Position numbers and translations under genes: made by a program
Shown here: one piece after another, positions 41,950-50,479 of the stretch
Layout: every line of letters begins with the position of its first letter
How positions within the stretch are numbered: the stretch's first letter is position 1
DNA from: DATHTS01 sp041940425
Lineage (GTDB): Bacteria; Acidobacteriota; Blastocatellia; Pyrinomonadales; Pyrinomonadaceae
Length of the DNA stretch: 64,000 nt
Assembly: GCA_041940425.1 (NCBI GenBank)
Contig: JBGTSF010000011.1
Location: forward strand, 1 to 64,000
Direction: 5' to 3'
The notes under the pieces: model-generated
What the model was told of the DNA's origin: nothing
What the model saw: the letters and a program-made list of their open reading frames with translations, nothing else
Databases searched by the model: none

Positions 41950-42885
41950 CTAACTTCCAAAAACCGTTCCGGCTTCGATTTTTTGCCCGTTGAGAAAATC
42001 CCGAACATTCATTCGGCGTTTTCCCTCGACCTGAATTTCCGTTAAATTAATTGCCGAATTTTCACCGCAAGCGACGATGAATTCGTCTTTTTCGGCTTTC
42101 AAAATTGTCCCGGTTTTGATTTTATCCGACACGGGAAAGTTGGCTGTTTCGGCTTGCCAGACGGTAAATTTTTTATTTTGCAAAGAAGTATAAGCGGTCG
42201 GAAAAGGCTGAAAACCGCGAATGTGATTGCGAATCGTTTCGGCGTCAGAATCCCAGAAAATTCTGCCGTCTTCTTTTGTCAAAATCGGCGCGTAGCTCGC
42301 TTCCGCTTCGTTTTGTTTTTTCGGCTTGATGTTTTTCAGATTTTTCAATGTTTCGCTCAAAAGCCGCGCACCTTCAAAAGACATCCGCGCCATCAATTCT
42401 ATCGCGTCTTCGTTGTCTCCGATCTCGGTTTCGGATTGAAGCAAAATATCGCCAGTATCTAAACCTTTATCCATTTTCATCGTCGTGATGCCGGTTTTTT
42501 TTTCACCATTAACAATTGCCCAATTTACAGGAGCCGCGCCTCGATATTTCGGCAGCAGCGAAAAATGAACATTTATCGCACCGTGCGGAAAAGCATTTAA
42601 AAAATTTTCGGGCAAGATCCGTCCGTAAGCGACAACGACCGCGAGATCAGCATGATGATTTTTAAAAATTTCGGCGGCTTCGTCGGTTTTGATCTTTGTC
42701 GGCTGAAAAACTTCTAAATTATTTTCGAGCGCAAATTCTTTAACGGGCGGCGCGGCGAGTCTGTTGCCGCGACCTTTCGGTCGGTCGGGCTGAGTATAAA
42801 CCGCGACGACTTCGTGTCCGTCATCCAAAATCTGTTCCAAAGTCGGAACGGCGGCGAGCGGCGTTCCCATGAAAACTATCCTCAT
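41950..42885 (-). CDS. fmt: Methionyl-tRNA formyltransferase
   Basis: This enzyme formylates initiator Met-tRNA with 10-formyl-tetrahydrofolate. The 311-residue protein has the normal length. Motifs are FMGTPLAAVPTLEQI at the start, the catalytic Asn and His in NVHFSLLPKYRGAAPVNWAI, and the Asp in KMDKGLDTGDIL; the C-terminal OB-fold binds tRNA. In many bacteria fmt is paired with def; here def is 6.4 kb upstream on the same strand. fmt heads the minus-strand run that goes to 34200. Confidence 0.96.
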   Translation of the reverse strand: MRIVFMGTPLAAVPTLEQILDDGHEVVAVYTQPDRPKGRGNRLAAPPVKEFALENNLEVFQPTKIKTDEAAEIFKNHHADLAVVVAYGRILPENFLNAFPHGAINVHFSLLPKYRGAAPVNWAIVNGEKKTGITTMKMDKGLDTGDILLQSETEIGDNEDAIELMARMSFEGARLLSETLKNLKNIKPKKQNEAEASYAPILTKEDGRIFWDSDAETIRNHIRGFQPFPTAYTSLQNKKFTVWQAETANFPVSDKIKTGTILKAEKDEFIVACGENSAINLTEIQVEGKRRMNVRDFLNGQKIEAGTVFGS

Positions 42886-42895
42886 TTTTTTATCT

Positions 42896-43030
42896 AAAGA
42901 TAGTAGGCAGTAAGCAGCGGCAGTTGGCAGTTTGTTGACTTTTTCTAAAAACTACAATTTCAAAAAAGACTAAAAATTTTAAAATCTGAAAACTATCCTG
43001 CCTACTGCCGCTGCCTACCGCCTACTGGTT
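42896..43030. repeat. Heptanucleotide repeat hairpin between fmt and alkaline phosphatase
   Basis: The left arm (about 42903-42931) has GTAGGCA, GTAAGCA, GCGGCA and GTTGGCA units. The right arm (about 42996-43028) has CTGCCTA, CTGCCG, CTGCCTA and CCGCCTA units, so the arms are inverted. The stop codon of the phosphatase gene lies inside the right arm. Confidence 0.85.
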
Positions 43031-44575
43031 TCCCGCTTTTAATTGTAACGCTTCCTGCATGACATAAAAAATCCAGTTTTGTTCCATCACGCCGTGAATC
43101 ATAAACGCATTCGCGCCGATGGCGAAAATGCCGACATCTTCGCCGCCGTGTGTTTCGGATACGAGCGGAACAACAGCTTCCTGCAAATAATCGGAATTTG
43201 TAACTTGTTCCTGCGTCAGAGCGGGGCGTCCTTTTTTCACGCCGCGACCGTTTGCATAATTCAGCGTCGTGTATGGTTTTCTGTCTGTATCCATCGAAGG
43301 ATTCGTATCGAAATTACCTTTGCCGTCAACGTCGCGCACGAGTCCCAAAATATTATTGCCGCGCGCCGGATAGCCGGAAAAAGACAAAGTGTGGCTGTGA
43401 TCGGCGGTAACGATTATCAGGGTGTCCTTGAGATCAACTTTGCTTTGCGCGGTTCGGACAGCGTTGGAAAGCTCGATGGTGTCGCGCAGGGCGCGGAAGG
43501 CGTTGCCGTCGTGATGCGCATGGTCAATGCGTCCGGCTTCGACCATCAGAAAATAGCCGTTCTTATTTTTGGACAGAATATCAATAGATTTCGCCGTCAT
43601 CTCGCTCAGCGAAGGTTCCCCCGCTTTGTCTTTCGGACGGTCGTGTTCATACTGCATATGCGACGGCTCGAAAAGCCCGAGAAGGTGTTTTAATTTTTTC
43701 GCGTCTATTGCGTCGAACTGCGCTTTGTTCCAGACATATTCGCCTCCCGAAAATTTCGCTTTCCATTCTTCCGGCAGATTTCTTTTATCGAGCCGCACGC
43801 CTTTTTTATCCGCGTATTCAGGATCGGCAAGTTCCTGCGGCATAAACATCTGGCGACCGCCGCCGAGCGCGACTTCCAGACCATTGCCGTATGGATATTC
43901 GATAAGCTGGCGCGCGATGTCGGGAAAATTCGCCGTGAGAGCGTCCCGCGCGTATGCGAAAATATTAGCGTCCGATTCCCAATTGCGGTTCGGCGAATAA
44001 GCAAAACAGGCGGCGGGCGTGGCGTGCGTCAAACGCGCTGTTGTAACAATGCCGGTTGATTTACCGGCTTGCTCCGCCAATGTCAGAAGCGAAACAGCTT
44101 CGTTTCCTTTGACGGTTTTGTGATCGTTGAAAATGACGTTTTGATTAACGGAAATAACGCCTTCGTCGGTTTTCTGTCCGGTTATGATCGCCGTCATCGT
44201 CGGTGCGGAATCGGATGTCTGCTGGTTGGCGCTGTAGGTTCTCGAAAGCGCGGAGAAGGGAAATTGCTCGAAACTCAAAAGATTTTCCTCGCCGCTTTCG
44301 CCGCGCATCTGACCTTCCAAGATCCGTGCCGCCGCCTGCGTCGTGATGCCCATTCCGTCGCCGACAAACAGGATCACGTTCTTTGCCTTGCGCCGTTTAA
44401 AATCCAGATTTTTTGAACGCTCGACCGCTTCCAACCCGCCGCGCCGCCATGTTTCGGGTGTTTCCTGGCGTTTGACGGGAAAACGAATTTCGTTTGATTG
44501 TCCGAAAATATTAAATGCAAAACTCAGCAATAAAAATTGCGCGAAAATTTTTAATAAAGTCGTTTTTGATTTCAT
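43022..44575 (-). CDS. Alkaline phosphatase (PhoA family), exported
   Basis: A 517-residue periplasmic phosphomonoesterase. A signal peptide (about 1-25, ending NIFGQ) precedes the metalloenzyme core. First metal ligand and fold start are ILFVGDGMG, the phosphorylated Ser is in TSDSAPTMTA, and the zinc ligands are in GRIDHAHHDGN, VTADHSHTLS and SETHGGEDVGIFA. It should release phosphate from organic esters outside the cytoplasm. No pho-box was found by eye. The last codons and the stop come from a heptamer repeat arm. Confidence 0.93.
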   Translation of the reverse strand: MKSKTTLLKIFAQFLLLSFAFNIFGQSNEIRFPVKRQETPETWRRGGLEAVERSKNLDFKRRKAKNVILFVGDGMGITTQAAARILEGQMRGESGEENLLSFEQFPFSALSRTYSANQQTSDSAPTMTAIITGQKTDEGVISVNQNVIFNDHKTVKGNEAVSLLTLAEQAGKSTGIVTTARLTHATPAACFAYSPNRNWESDANIFAYARDALTANFPDIARQLIEYPYGNGLEVALGGGRQMFMPQELADPEYADKKGVRLDKRNLPEEWKAKFSGGEYVWNKAQFDAIDAKKLKHLLGLFEPSHMQYEHDRPKDKAGEPSLSEMTAKSIDILSKNKNGYFLMVEAGRIDHAHHDGNAFRALRDTIELSNAVRTAQSKVDLKDTLIIVTADHSHTLSFSGYPARGNNILGLVRDVDGKGNFDTNPSMDTDRKPYTTLNYANGRGVKKGRPALTQEQVTNSDYLQEAVVPLVSETHGGEDVGIFAIGANAFMIHGVMEQNWIFYVMQEALQLKAGNQ

Positions 44576-44628
44576 AATTCTTTGTGAAAACGAAATAGTA
44601 TTTCAATCATATTAAATTGAAATTAATA

Positions 44629-44666
44629 CAAAAAAAAGATGACGGAAAAATTAAATCCCGTCATCA
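44629..44666 (-). terminator. Intrinsic terminator
   Basis: GATGACGG and CCGTCATC pair around a 12-base loop, and on the minus strand eight T residues follow. It lies 22 bases past the stop of the gene at 44688. Confidence 0.8.
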
Positions 44667-44687
44667 TAAAGAACAAATTGCAAAAAC

Positions 44688-45572
44688 TTAATAACCGCAG
44701 TGATAATTTGAAGTTTCCAAAATCTGCGTCCATTTATCGGCGGTTTTTTTGTAAGCATTAAAATTACTGCCTTCAAATCCGGGCGTGAGAGTAAAAATCT
44801 CGCCCGTTCCGTCGCCGTCAATATCGAACAGATCAATCAAAAGTTCGTGATAAATTCCGTCTTTGTCGAGATTCGAAAGATCGTTGCTCATCACATCTTC
44901 TTCATTGTATTCGTCAAACTTGCTGAACGGAATCGAATACGTTCCGTCCGCCGATCTGTCGGCAATAAAAAACATCAGCGAACGTATTTTCTCGCCCGTG
45001 TTATACCAGAACGTGCCGACGAATTCGGGATTTTTATCGTTGTCCGCGTCAATTTTCGTCAGGTTGTGATAGCGCAGTTCGTTGATTTTTTTGATCGGAA
45101 TATTTTTCTTTACCATCTCCGCCATGACGAGCTTTTCGATCTCCAGACGCTCTTCGGCAGTCGGCAGTTTTCTGATTCCGGAAACTCCTCTTTTCGCCGC
45201 CGCGCTTGTTGCCAAAGCCATCACGAAACCTTTCGGTTTGACCGTTCTTGATTGAACCGAAATTTTTGCCTGATTTTTCGCGCAGTCGGTTTTTGCCAGG
45301 TCATTAATGACCGTAGCAATTCCGGCGTTCGCACCGCCGAAAATGAGATTGTATCTCGTTTTCGGTTTGTAATAGGATTTTACAAAATCGGGATCGTTGG
45401 TCGCATTCGGCTCATCGAATGATTTCAACTCGCCGTTTTCGATAAACGCGATCGGTTCGATCTGACTGCCGTCATTAACGACCGCGAAGATCGGTTTTTT
45501 CGTTTCTTTTATCTGCGCGTAACCGACCGAAGCGCAAAACAAAATTAGTAAGCAGGTCCATAGTTTTTTCAT
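44688..45572 (-). CDS. Secreted protein with FG-GAP-like calcium loops, function unknown
   Basis: A 294-residue exported protein with a signal peptide (about 1-19, ending GYAQ). The C-terminal third has two Asp-rich loops of FG-GAP/VCBS type, DADNDKNPEFVGTFW and DIDGDGTGEIFTL, that normally bind calcium in beta-propeller blades. The N-terminal part contains several basic patches and is not recognised. The start follows the P5C dehydrogenase stop by 10 bases, so the genes share a transcript. Confidence 0.7.
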   Translation of the reverse strand: MKKLWTCLLILFCASVGYAQIKETKKPIFAVVNDGSQIEPIAFIENGELKSFDEPNATNDPDFVKSYYKPKTRYNLIFGGANAGIATVINDLAKTDCAKNQAKISVQSRTVKPKGFVMALATSAAAKRGVSGIRKLPTAEERLEIEKLVMAEMVKKNIPIKKINELRYHNLTKIDADNDKNPEFVGTFWYNTGEKIRSLMFFIADRSADGTYSIPFSKFDEYNEEDVMSNDLSNLDKDGIYHELLIDLFDIDGDGTGEIFTLTPGFEGSNFNAYKKTADKWTQILETSNYHCGY

Positions 45573-45582
45573 TAAATTCTCC

Positions 45583-47157
45583 TTATATTTTTTGTGCGAT
45601 TGATTTGCCCTGCATAAACTGCAAGAGATATTCGCGCCCGCCCGCTTTCGAATCCGTGCCGCTCATATTGAAACCGCCGAACGGGTGAACGCCGACCAAT
45701 GCGCCCGTGCATTTGCGGTTTAAGTAAAGATTACCAACGTGAAATTCGCGTTTGGCGCGGTCGAGTTTGCCTTGATCGGTGGAATAAACCGCGCCGGTCA
45801 GACCGAATTCGGTGTCATTGGCGATTTCGAGCGCGTGGTCGAAATCCTTCGCTTTAATGACTGCGAGAACGGGCGCGAAAATTTCTTCCTGCTCGATGGT
45901 GTCGAAAGGTTTGACTTCATCAATGATCGTCGGCTCGATAAAAAAACCGTTTTCGGCGTTTCCGCTTCCGCCCGCAACGACCTTACCGCCTTCTTCCTGA
46001 CCTTTTTTAATGTAGTCGAGAGTTTTGTTAAAAGCGCGTTCGTTGATGACCGCCGCAACATTCGTATCGCCTTCGGTCGGCGAACCGACTTTCAATTTTT
46101 TGGTCAGATTAACGACTTTTTCCATCAATTGATCGTGAACTTTTTCGTCAACGATGAGACGCGAACAAGCCGAACATTTCTGACCTTGAAATCCGAATGC
46201 GGCTGAAACAATTCCTTCGGCGGCAGAATCCAGATCGGCATCGTCAGCGACGATGATCGCGTCTTTGCCGCCCATTTCGGCGACGACTCGTTTGATCCAG
46301 ATTTGACCTTCGCGCGTTTTCGCCGCCTGCTCGTTTATGTGCAGACCGACTTGTTTTGAGCCTGTGAACGAAATAAAACGAGTTTTCGGATGCGTAACCA
46401 TCGCTTCGCCCGTGTCTGCGCTGCCCGTAAGAAAATTGACGACTCCGGGCGGAAGTCCGATTTCTTCCAGAACTTCGATAAATTTTGCCGCAATCGTCGG
46501 CGAATCCGAAGAAGGTTTTAAAACGACCGTGTTTCCCGCGACAATCGCGGCGGTCGTCATTCCGACCATAATGGCAAGCGGAAAATTCCACGGCGGAATG
46601 ATCGCGCCGACTCCGAGCGGAATGTATTCGAGCGAATTTTTTTCCTGCAAAGGCGACGGCGTAACGGGCTGTTCCTGCGCCCAACGAATCATTTCGCGCC
46701 CGTAAAATTCGAGAAAATCAATCGCTTCCGCCGTGTCGCCGTCGGCTTCCGCCCAGGTTTTCGCCGTTTCAAAAACCATCCACGCCGAAAAATAATGTTT
46801 TCTTTCGCGGATAATGTCGGCGGCTTTGAACAGATATTCGGCGCGCTCGGCGGGCGAGACGTTTTTCCAAACCTTAAAAGCGTTGGTCGCCGATTCGATT
46901 GCTTTATCAACCAGATTCTGCGCGTCCGAATCAACCTCGCTGAAAACGCCGACGACCTGTGATTTGTTCGCCGGATTGATGCTCTCGAATTTTTCATCAA
47001 GCGTGATCTTTTCACCATTAATCACGATCGGATATTCCCGACCGAGTTCGCTTTTCACCTGTTCGATTGCGGCTTGCATCGCAATCTCGTTTTCCGGCAC
47101 GGAAAAATCCGTGAACGGTTCGTTTCTAAATTCGTCTAAACTTCTTTGTGTTTGCAT
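45583..47157 (-). CDS. 1-pyrroline-5-carboxylate dehydrogenase (RocA/PruA type)
   Basis: This enzyme oxidises glutamate-gamma-semialdehyde to glutamate with NAD+ in proline and arginine breakdown. The 524-residue aldehyde dehydrogenase has the catalytic Glu in EMGGKDA and Cys in GFQGQKCSACSR. The cofactor and substrate loops are PPWNFPLAIMVG and FTGSKQVG, and HPFGGFNMSGTDSKAGG is typical of the P5C subgroup near the C terminus. There is no proline dehydrogenase gene in the window. It follows the hicAB-linked gene after 14 bases. Confidence 0.93.
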   Translation of the reverse strand: MQTQRSLDEFRNEPFTDFSVPENEIAMQAAIEQVKSELGREYPIVINGEKITLDEKFESINPANKSQVVGVFSEVDSDAQNLVDKAIESATNAFKVWKNVSPAERAEYLFKAADIIRERKHYFSAWMVFETAKTWAEADGDTAEAIDFLEFYGREMIRWAQEQPVTPSPLQEKNSLEYIPLGVGAIIPPWNFPLAIMVGMTTAAIVAGNTVVLKPSSDSPTIAAKFIEVLEEIGLPPGVVNFLTGSADTGEAMVTHPKTRFISFTGSKQVGLHINEQAAKTREGQIWIKRVVAEMGGKDAIIVADDADLDSAAEGIVSAAFGFQGQKCSACSRLIVDEKVHDQLMEKVVNLTKKLKVGSPTEGDTNVAAVINERAFNKTLDYIKKGQEEGGKVVAGGSGNAENGFFIEPTIIDEVKPFDTIEQEEIFAPVLAVIKAKDFDHALEIANDTEFGLTGAVYSTDQGKLDRAKREFHVGNLYLNRKCTGALVGVHPFGGFNMSGTDSKAGGREYLLQFMQGKSIAQKI

Positions 47158-47171
47158 AATTTTTTCTCACT

Positions 47172-47642
47172 TTATTCAATCTTAATCCATTTTTCAACGT
47201 AATTTTCAAGATAGTCGTTATATCTTTTCAAATCGCCATCATAAAAATAATTTAATGGTAATTCTAATGTCCTTTCTTTGTGGATAAGAATCCATAAATT
47301 TGCAGTCACAATATGAAAACGATTCCCTTGAGATTCAATTGCATAAACTCTTTCTTTATTTTCTAAATTGTTGAAATTTTTATCGTATTTTTCAGCATAT
47401 ATTTTTGATAAGTTATCTTTTGGTTTTGTCAGTTTTAATTCATTAAAGCAAGTCGGTAATTCAATAAATATTGCACCAAGAAGAATCAAATCAATAGTTG
47501 GGCGCGGTTTAGATTCGCCGGGAATTACATAACTTGAAGGTTCTGAACGAAATGAAATCCAATTGTTTTTTGCTTCAACCAGTCTGAAACCGGAATCAGT
47601 TTTATATTCTTTTAAAAAAATCGGATTTTTTGTAAACTCCAT
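47172..47642 (-). CDS. Protein of unknown function in the hicAB operon
   Basis: A 156-residue soluble protein starting MEFTKNPIFLKEYKT; the ATG lies one base past the hicB stop, so it is translated from the same message. I do not recognise it. It has no membrane helix, is rich in Asn, Lys, Tyr and Leu, and ends with helices DLKRYNDYLENYVEKWIKIE. Base composition is AT-rich, like hicA and hicB and unlike the genes on either side, pointing to joint acquisition. Confidence 0.65.
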   Translation of the reverse strand: MEFTKNPIFLKEYKTDSGFRLVEAKNNWISFRSEPSSYVIPGESKPRPTIDLILLGAIFIELPTCFNELKLTKPKDNLSKIYAEKYDKNFNNLENKERVYAIESQGNRFHIVTANLWILIHKERTLELPLNYFYDGDLKRYNDYLENYVEKWIKIE

Positions 47643-47643
47643 C

Positions 47644-47868
47644 TTAAACTGTTTCCAATACAGCTCTTTTAGGTTCGGGCAAAGGTTTTCCGTCTTTTTT
47701 AAAAATTTCAACCCACTCATCAACGACTTCGCAAAGTTCTTTGAAAACTTCTACAGGATCGTCGCCGTGAACGCCGCCGTAAAATAATTCGGGACACATA
47801 CCGATAAAAATTTGGTCTTCTTCGCTCCAAAAAACTATTTTTTCATAAACGTCAGCCGGACTTCTCAT
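47644..47868 (-). CDS. hicB: HicB-family antitoxin
   Basis: A 74-residue protein with the partial RNase-H-like fold of HicB antitoxins: FWSEEDQIFIGMCPELFYGG and then DPVEVFKELCEVVDEWVEIF. The family neutralises HicA by binding it. A C-terminal DNA-binding domain, common in longer HicB proteins, is absent, so repression of the operon may need another factor. It overlaps hicA by 4 bases. Confidence 0.85.
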   Translation of the reverse strand: MRSPADVYEKIVFWSEEDQIFIGMCPELFYGGVHGDDPVEVFKELCEVVDEWVEIFKKDGKPLPEPKRAVLETV

Positions 47869-48062
47869 TTTGTTTTCACCTTTTTAATTGCCTCTCTGAC
47901 AAGTTTTTCCTGATACTTTTGTGCATCGTCGCCGAGTTTGCCGGAAATCGTAATGCGGAAACCTGAAAAATGCTCGAAATTTCGATGACTTCCTTTTCCG
48001 CCGCGATTCGTAAAACCGTTTCGCTCCAGTTCGGCAATCAATTCTCTGATCTTAGGAGGCAT
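47865..48062 (-). CDS. hicA: HicA-family mRNA interferase toxin
   Basis: A 65-residue double-stranded-RNA-binding-like protein. The catalytic His26 lies in G-K-G-S-H-R-N-F, the family signature, preceded by KIRELIAELERNGF. HicA cleaves mRNA when free of HicB. The order hicA, hicB with a 4-base overlap is standard. The leader is AT-rich with no strong ribosome site. Confidence 0.88.
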   Translation of the reverse strand: MPPKIRELIAELERNGFTNRGGKGSHRNFEHFSGFRITISGKLGDDAQKYQEKLVREAIKKVKTK

Positions 48063-48111
48063 AAAAAATCAAAATTCTACTAAATCTATTTTAGCCTAAA
48101 TCAGCCAAATT

Positions 48112-48819
48112 TTAGAATGTGTAACCGTAATAAGTGATAAAAGAATTGTTTCCGCGTCCGGTGTTGCCAAAGTTATAGCCCGCGAAAATCAGATGACGCG
48201 GATTCGGATTAAAATTCAAACCGGCGGCTGTATAGCCGAAACGATTATTGCCGCTCGCCCAATCGGCGGCGATACTGAACCGGCGGCTGATCGGTTGTTC
48301 AAGGGCTAAGGTCATTCCGCGTTTCGAGCCGAAATTTCTTTCCGTGCCGACGGTTTGATAAAATCCGGCAGTGATGCGTGTGCCTTTGGTCGGGCTGAAA
48401 ACTTTGCTGGCGTTGCCGTTGACGACGGCGAAAGGTCGTCGTCCGGCGGATTTGTCGAGAGGAACGAAGAATTGCAAGCCGGTCGAAAAAGCGATTTTAC
48501 GGCGTTCGTTCTGATACGGCTGCCATTTGGCGTTTGCCGAAAATTCTTTCGGCGCGGGACGGCTGCCGTTGCGCGAGTAAAAGAAATTCGCGCCCGCTTC
48601 GAATTTTCGTTTGAAACCGTAAACCATTCTTGAACCGTAAGTTTGAAAACCGCCGTTGCGGTATTTGTCAAAATGCGCCCCGAAATCGGCTTCGATGTAG
48701 AAAAAACCTTCTTCAAGCGTGTCGGTCGAAGACGTATTGATAACGGTTGACTGCGCCGAAACCACGCAGGTAAAAACAAAAAGCAGAGAGGAAAAAAGAA
48801 AGACTCGAAACTTTGTCAT
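48112..48819 (-). CDS. Predicted outer-membrane beta-barrel protein
   Basis: A 235-residue exported protein; the start is the ATG after AAGGAGAAAAATTTCA. A signal peptide (about 1-23, ending VSAQ) is followed by alternating beta strands rich in Gly, Tyr, Phe and Asn (GFFYIEADFGAHFDKY, YGFKRKFEAGANFFYSRNG, HLIFAGYNFGNTG). The protein ends in an aromatic residue (YYGYTF), the usual mark for the outer-membrane insertion machinery. Ligand or role unknown. Confidence 0.75.
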   Translation of the reverse strand: MTKFRVFLFSSLLFVFTCVVSAQSTVINTSSTDTLEEGFFYIEADFGAHFDKYRNGGFQTYGSRMVYGFKRKFEAGANFFYSRNGSRPAPKEFSANAKWQPYQNERRKIAFSTGLQFFVPLDKSAGRRPFAVVNGNASKVFSPTKGTRITAGFYQTVGTERNFGSKRGMTLALEQPISRRFSIAADWASGNNRFGYTAAGLNFNPNPRHLIFAGYNFGNTGRGNNSFITYYGYTF

Positions 48820-49033
48820 TGAAATTTTTCTCCTTTTGAAAGTTATAAAAATCCGCACTCAAACGAAAAAAATGCCCGCGATTTTTTAACAAAAAATCAG
48901 GCACGATTTTCGATAATTTTTGTTTTTTTGAATGTGTGGCGTATTTTACAATACTTTTTTGAAATTTGGGAAATGAGAGAATGATTTTAATTTCGCCTTT
49001 TCAAGATATATTTTCCTTGACCGCTAACTTCAA

Positions 49034-49219
49034 TTAAGCCGAACAGAATTTTTCCGTTTCAATCTCTTCAATCCACTCTACATCATAAATATTTCCATCA
49101 ACATCACTGAATTCATAAAGACCGTTATTGACATCAATACCTTCGCAATTCATATACACATCTTCAAGGTTATTGTAATGTTCGATTTCACCTGTATCTA
49201 AAATTTTAACAATAAACAT
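49034..49219 (-). CDS. Small acidic protein of unknown function
   Basis: A 61-residue acidic frame (MFIVKILDTGEIEHYNNLED at the start) with many Glu, Asp and Asn. Predicted strands IVKILDTG, GLYEFSDVDGN and VEWIEEI suggest a small beta fold. The ribosome site is weak. The AT-rich composition resembles the hicAB region. It may be a real but dispensable gene. Confidence 0.45.
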   Translation of the reverse strand: MFIVKILDTGEIEHYNNLEDVYMNCEGIDVNNGLYEFSDVDGNIYDVEWIEEIETEKFCSA

Positions 49220-49261
49220 AACCGAGAATAAATAATTAGACTTCTTCTATTCATTAGTTTT

Positions 49262-49783
49262 TCAATCCCATTTTCCGGTCTTTTGCAGTTTTTTGATTTT
49301 CCGTTTCGCCAATTCGCGTTTCAGCGCGGTCATTCTGTCCAGAAAAACTATGCCGTCGCAGTGATCGGTTTCGTGCAGAACGCATCTCGCTTCCAAATCC
49401 TTAACATCAATTTCCCGTTCATTTCCGAAAACGTCGTGAAAACGCACGACCGTGCGGACTTCGCGCCGGACTTTCGTGTAAATTCCGGGAAAAGACAGAC
49501 ATCCTTCGTCGCCTGTCTGCTCGCCTTCCTGCGCGACGATTTCGGGATTGATGAGCGCGATCTTTTTCGATTCGTCCGCGCCGCCCGAACAATCCATCAC
49601 GAAAAGTCTTTTTGAAATATTGACCTGCGGCGCGGCTAGCCCGACACCGCCCGCTTCATACATCGTTTCAAACATATCGGCGACGAGTTTTTGTAAATTT
49701 TCGTTAATTTCTTCTTCGCCGACCGGCTTTCCGACCGTGAGCAAAACAGGATCGGGGTAATGAACGATTTTTAGTAATGACAT
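49262..49783 (-). CDS. def: Peptide deformylase
   Basis: This metalloenzyme removes the formyl group from new proteins. The 173-residue protein has all three motifs: GVGLAAPQ (about residues 46-53), EGCLS (93-97) with the metal Cys, and HETDH (137-141) with two His ligands and the catalytic Glu. The C-terminal tail KLQKTGKWD is short. It is separated from fmt, its usual partner, by several genes. Confidence 0.96.
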   Translation of the reverse strand: MSLLKIVHYPDPVLLTVGKPVGEEEINENLQKLVADMFETMYEAGGVGLAAPQVNISKRLFVMDCSGGADESKKIALINPEIVAQEGEQTGDEGCLSFPGIYTKVRREVRTVVRFHDVFGNEREIDVKDLEARCVLHETDHCDGIVFLDRMTALKRELAKRKIKKLQKTGKWD

Positions 49784-49866
49784 AAAGTATATTTTAAAGC
49801 GAAGAACCGAAAAGTAAAAGCCCGATATTAATTATTAGAATTATCGAATTAATAGATTGGCTCAAT

Positions 49867-49935
49867 AAAACTCTGCGTCCTTAGCGTTCTCTGGGCGAGA
49901 ATTTCACGCAGAGAACGCTAAGGACGCAGAGTTTT
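49867..49935. repeat. Perfect 27-bp inverted repeat
   Basis: AAAACTCTGCGTCCTTAGCG begins the left arm (49867-49893), and the right arm (49909-49935) is its exact inverse, with a 15-base loop. It lies 16 bases past the end of the DUF692 operon and can serve as its terminator. Confidence 0.8.
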
Positions 49936-49951
49936 AAATCAGACTGTTTAC

Positions 49952-50479
49952 CTAACAGCTAAAATGAAAAATTTTCCGGTTTAATCTCAGCCAAACGGCG
50001 AAGGATTTTTGTTTTCCCTGAATTTTAGATTCGTGTTTTAGACGGCAAAATACGAAACATTTTTCGAAACCGAAAAATTTCAGTTTCGATTGTTCAAATT
50101 TTGCAATTGATCTCGTTTGTTTAGATAATTCCTGGTTTTGAGCGAGAAAATCGCAAAATTCAACCGCGTCTTCGAGATGCTTTTTGACCGTCTGCGGAAT
50201 GTAATTTCGAGAAAATTCGCGGAACAGATTTGTGAAATCTTCACCTAAAACTTTTTTCGTTTCGGGCAAAAATTTTTCGGCTTCGCGCAGGCGTTTCCAG
50301 AAAAGCGAATCGGCAAAAAAGTTTAATTCATCGGGAATTATCTCGGCGGCTTCGGTAATTTCGTTTTCACTTAAACCTATTTCCTTACCGGTTTTTTCCG
50401 GCTCGGATAAAAAGCGTTGGCGGAAATTTTCGTCCGTATAAAGCCGCGCCAGAAGATTTTGTTGTTCTAATAAACTCAT
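49952..50479 (-). CDS. Helical protein at the end of the DUF692 operon
   Basis: A 175-residue soluble protein. The first 115 residues are helical: LARLYTDENFRQRFLSEPEK, GLSENEITEAAEIIPDELNF, AEKFLPETKKVLGEDFTNLF. The pattern loosely recalls partner proteins of MNIO enzymes and the Nif11-type helical leaders, but I cannot name a family. The C-terminal 40 residues are basic with cysteines (KCFVFCRLKHESKI). It overlaps the upstream zinc-ribbon gene by 4 bases, so it belongs to the operon. A substrate-binding partner of the DUF692 enzyme is one guess. Confidence 0.7.
   Translation of the reverse strand: MSLLEQQNLLARLYTDENFRQRFLSEPEKTGKEIGLSENEITEAAEIIPDELNFFADSLFWKRLREAEKFLPETKKVLGEDFTNLFREFSRNYIPQTVKKHLEDAVEFCDFLAQNQELSKQTRSIAKFEQSKLKFFGFEKCFVFCRLKHESKIQGKQKSFAVWLRLNRKIFHFSC

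Noticed and set aside
47644..48062. Calling the AT-rich pair at 8194-8957 a second toxin-antitoxin system by analogy with hicAB
   Set aside because: Only gene size and coupling agree; no toxin or antitoxin motif is visible in the 8194 pair.
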